From positions 1-8,194 of the forward strand of contig JAFAZU010000658.1 in NCBI GenBank assembly GCA_019239585.1: 8,194 bases of DNA, read 5' to 3'. This document shows positions 7,028 through 8,194 of the stretch, one piece after another; positions within the stretch are counted from its first letter, which is position 1, and each line of letters opens with the position of its first letter. The position numbers were made by a program, and so were the translations under genes. This stretch comes from Acidobacteriaceae bacterium. GTDB taxonomy: Bacteria; Acidobacteriota; Terriglobia; Bryobacterales; Bryobacteraceae. Below the pieces are notes generated by a model. That model did no database searches and had not been told where the DNA came from. It saw nothing but the letters and a program-made list of their open reading frames with translations.

Positions 7028-7222
7028 GTGAACACCGCTTCGGCAAGTCCGGCCGTATGGCAACATGCCCTTAAGCTATTCGGGAGCGAAGAGAAGACTA
7101 CACGCTGGATGGCGACTCGCTTGGCCGAGTTGCAAGACCGCACACCGGAACAGGTCATAAATGAAGATTCTGACGCCGTGGAAGCGATTCTCGACCGCAT
7201 CGAGTACGGCGTTTTTAATTGA
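7028..7222 (+). CDS. Antitoxin with MbcA/ParS toxin-binding domain (DUF2384), no HTH region
   Basis: This 64-residue protein is predicted to bind and neutralise the RES toxin encoded next to it. Its sequence follows the MbcA/ParS toxin-binding pattern: a helix with LKLFGSEEK, then TTRWMATRLAEL, RTPEQVI and a C-terminal AVEAILDRIEYGVFN helix. The start is GTG 7028; no ATG, GTG or TTG lies in frame between it and the upstream stop at 6989. There is no clear Shine-Dalgarno sequence. Most Xre-type partners of RES toxins carry an N-terminal helix-turn-helix and run about 120-150 residues; that region is absent here. It may be a naturally HTH-free form, as in M. tuberculosis MbcA, or cut at the repeat boundary about 30 bp upstream. 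If genuine, autoregulation by DNA binding would be lost or provided by another protein. Confidence 0.85.
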   Translation: MNTASASPAVWQHALKLFGSEEKTTRWMATRLAELQDRTPEQVINEDSDAVEAILDRIEYGVFN

Positions 7223-7719
7223 TCAGCGCATTCCGGCTCTGCGCAGCGTACCGTGATCCTCGTGACCCGACCGGCGCGAGAAAACGGGGCGGGAGATGGA
7301 ATAGCCCTGGTAAAGCCATGCTTTATGCAGCATCTTCTCTTTCGCTGGCGTGCCTGGAAATTCTGGTGCATCTGCGCGACCCGGCGAACCTGCCGGACTT
7401 TATATATTCCGAAATCAAAATACCGACAGATGAAATAAGATTCTGGTCATGGCCGGAATCGGAGACGCCCCTGTTACTCGAATCTGAGAATCTGTCGCGT
7501 GATATCGGCGATCGCTGGCTCAACGGCCACTCGCCTGCTTTGACGCAGCCGAACTACGCTGATAACTCTGCCCCGGCGTTGCAAGTGCCTTCGGTCGTTG
7601 TTCCGCAGGAACATAACATCCTTATCAACCCCGAGCACCCGCGTTTCTTACGACTGATCTGGTCCGATCCCAAACCCTTCCGGATAGACCCGAGGCTAGT
7701 CGATCCTAGCTTGAGATAG
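7219..7719 (+). CDS. RES-domain toxin
   Basis: Toxin of 166 residues, partner of the preceding antitoxin. Characterised RES toxins attack NAD+ (MbcT, a NAD+ phosphorylase) or ADP-ribosylate phosphoribosyl pyrophosphate synthetase (ParT); which applies here cannot be told from sequence. The family's conserved residues are present: Arg26 in GGRWNSPG, Tyr36 in LYAAS, Glu47 in LACLEILVHL, and Ser125 in VPSVVVPQEHNILINPEHPRF context (residues 123-143). Length is typical and the frame intact, so the toxin is probably active. The start is TTG at 7219, overlapping the antitoxin stop in TTGA, with no Shine-Dalgarno sequence of its own. This points to translational coupling with antitoxin made first. 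The stop is 35 bp before the restriction gene. Confidence 0.93.
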   Translation: MISAFRLCAAYRDPRDPTGARKRGGRWNSPGKAMLYAASSLSLACLEILVHLRDPANLPDFIYSEIKIPTDEIRFWSWPESETPLLLESENLSRDIGDRWLNGHSPALTQPNYADNSAPALQVPSVVVPQEHNILINPEHPRFLRLIWSDPKPFRIDPRLVDPSLR

Positions 7720-7740
7720 TGTGAGCATTGGACGGACGCT

Positions 7741-7828
7741 ACAATCAAATTTTCATGACACGCCGTAGTGTCGAAATCACCCCCAACCACCCTGTCATCC
7801 GGGAATATCAACGCTCGTTAGAAGCCAT
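7741..7828 (+). repeat. 88-bp direct repeat, downstream copy at the start of the intact restriction gene
   Basis: Second copy of the repeat at 6911-6998. It comprises 14 bp before the start codon and the first 24 codons of the restriction gene, plus two bases. Here the reading frame continues intact to the window end, so this is the functional copy. Confidence 0.93.
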
Positions 7829-8194
7829 TCGTTCGCAAGGCATCGAGCATGAGATGGGTCTCCGCCGCGCCTTTGAAACCCTGCTTTCTGATTCCGCCCG
7901 TCTCCATAACTGGACGCTCATTTCAGAACTAGGAACCCGCACCGCTGGAGGCGATACCATCCGGCCTGACGCCACGCTCCGCGATCACCTGACGCTTCCC
8001 CGTGGTTATTGGGAAGCCAAGGACTCCCGCGACGACCTTGACCGCGAAATTGAGCGCAAAATCCGCCGTGGCTATCCGCTCAGTAACATCATCTTTGAAG
8101 ATACCCGCCGCGCCGTTCTCTACCAGAATCGTGATCGCGTCTTTGAAGCCAATCTCGGCGACCCACGCGAACTTGCCGATCTCCTCTATCGCTT
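7755..8194 (+). CDS. N-terminal nuclease part of a type ISP-like restriction-modification enzyme (3' end outside window)
   Basis: The first 146 codons of a gene that runs off the window. The visible region is a PD-(D/E)xK endonuclease domain: Asp72 in TIRPDATLRD, then Glu87 and Lys89 in GYWEAKD, followed by DDLDREIERKIRRGYP and NIIFED (residues 93-116). This arrangement is familiar from the N-terminus of single-polypeptide restriction enzymes that go on to helicase and/or adenine-methyltransferase domains. The 'type ISP' label is family recall, and a nuclease-methyltransferase without helicase is also possible. A glutamate-rich helical lead-in (HPVIREYQRSL, residues 12-22) precedes the catalytic part. 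The ATG at 7755 is chosen because the upstream duplicate shares the same start and leader. No clear Shine-Dalgarno sequence is seen. Transcription may continue from the toxin gene 35 bp upstream. Confidence 0.85.
   Translation, partial: MTRRSVEITPNHPVIREYQRSLEAIRSQGIEHEMGLRRAFETLLSDSARLHNWTLISELGTRTAGGDTIRPDATLRDHLTLPRGYWEAKDSRDDLDREIERKIRRGYPLSNIIFEDTRRAVLYQNRDRVFEANLGDPRELADLLYR

Larger units (their letters stand above)
6911..7740 (+). other. RES/MbcA-ParS toxin-antitoxin cassette bounded by direct repeats
   Basis: One repeat plus the toxin-antitoxin pair forms an 830-bp unit placed immediately before the restriction gene. Removing one such unit would restore a single copy of that gene's 5' end directly behind the hypB intergenic region. 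No transposase, recombinase or terminal inverted repeats are present. How the unit arrived (insertion with end duplication, or recombination between related alleles) is inference. Confidence 0.45.

Noticed and set aside
6988..7371. Minus-strand 127-codon frame across the antitoxin and toxin start
   Set aside because: The plus strand encodes two recognisable family members in a coupled arrangement; the antisense product has no recognisable features.
7554..7811. Minus-strand 85-codon frame
   Set aside because: It is antisense to the toxin C-terminus and the restriction gene start, both well supported.
6911..7828. Insertion sequence or transposon
   Set aside because: There is no transposase or integrase and no terminal inverted repeats; the flanking repeats are far longer than normal target duplications and carry gene coding sequence.

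Overview
The window reads like chromosomal DNA of an Acidobacteriota member, possibly a Solibacter/Bryobacter-type lineage. The main evidence is a roughly 1,075-residue Oar-like TonB-dependent receptor with a carboxypeptidase-regulatory-like N-terminal domain, a receptor type greatly expanded in that phylum. A second clue is a sensor histidine kinase whose exported part is built from repeated 'RGxV...QDxTxGI' beta modules. Placement below phylum level is inference. Coding density is high. No rRNA, tRNA, CRISPR array or transposase was found.

Region 1 (1-2942, minus strand): a secreted protein of unknown family (hypA, 2942-2379) is followed after 33 bp by a sensor histidine kinase (2345 to beyond base 1). 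The kinase has a signal peptide, about 410 exported residues containing four OB-like repeats, one transmembrane helix, a PAS domain, a HisKA domain with phospho-acceptor His625, and an ATPase domain cut by the window edge. The two probably form one transcription unit.

Region 2 (2943-6808): a 57-bp divergent spacer separates hypA from the TonB-dependent receptor (3000-6227, plus strand). Converging on the receptor's 3' end is hypB (6808-6260, minus strand), a paralogue of hypA at about half of aligned positions. The receptor is thus bracketed by two related small secreted proteins on the opposite strand.

Region 3 (6809-8194, plus strand): a defence-type segment. A MbcA/ParS-like antitoxin (7028-7222) overlaps by 4 bp a RES-domain toxin (7219-7719). 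A restriction-modification gene of the type ISP / fused nuclease-methyltransferase sort follows at 7755 and runs off the window; its PD-(D/E)xK nuclease motif is visible. The first 24 codons of this gene plus 14 bp of leader also occur 830 bp upstream, as a truncated copy just before the antitoxin. The toxin-antitoxin pair is therefore framed by 88-bp direct repeats (81/88 identical). It looks like a cassette inserted at the 5' end of the restriction gene by a process that regenerated that end, or by recombination with a related allele. This duplication is the most unusual structure in the window.
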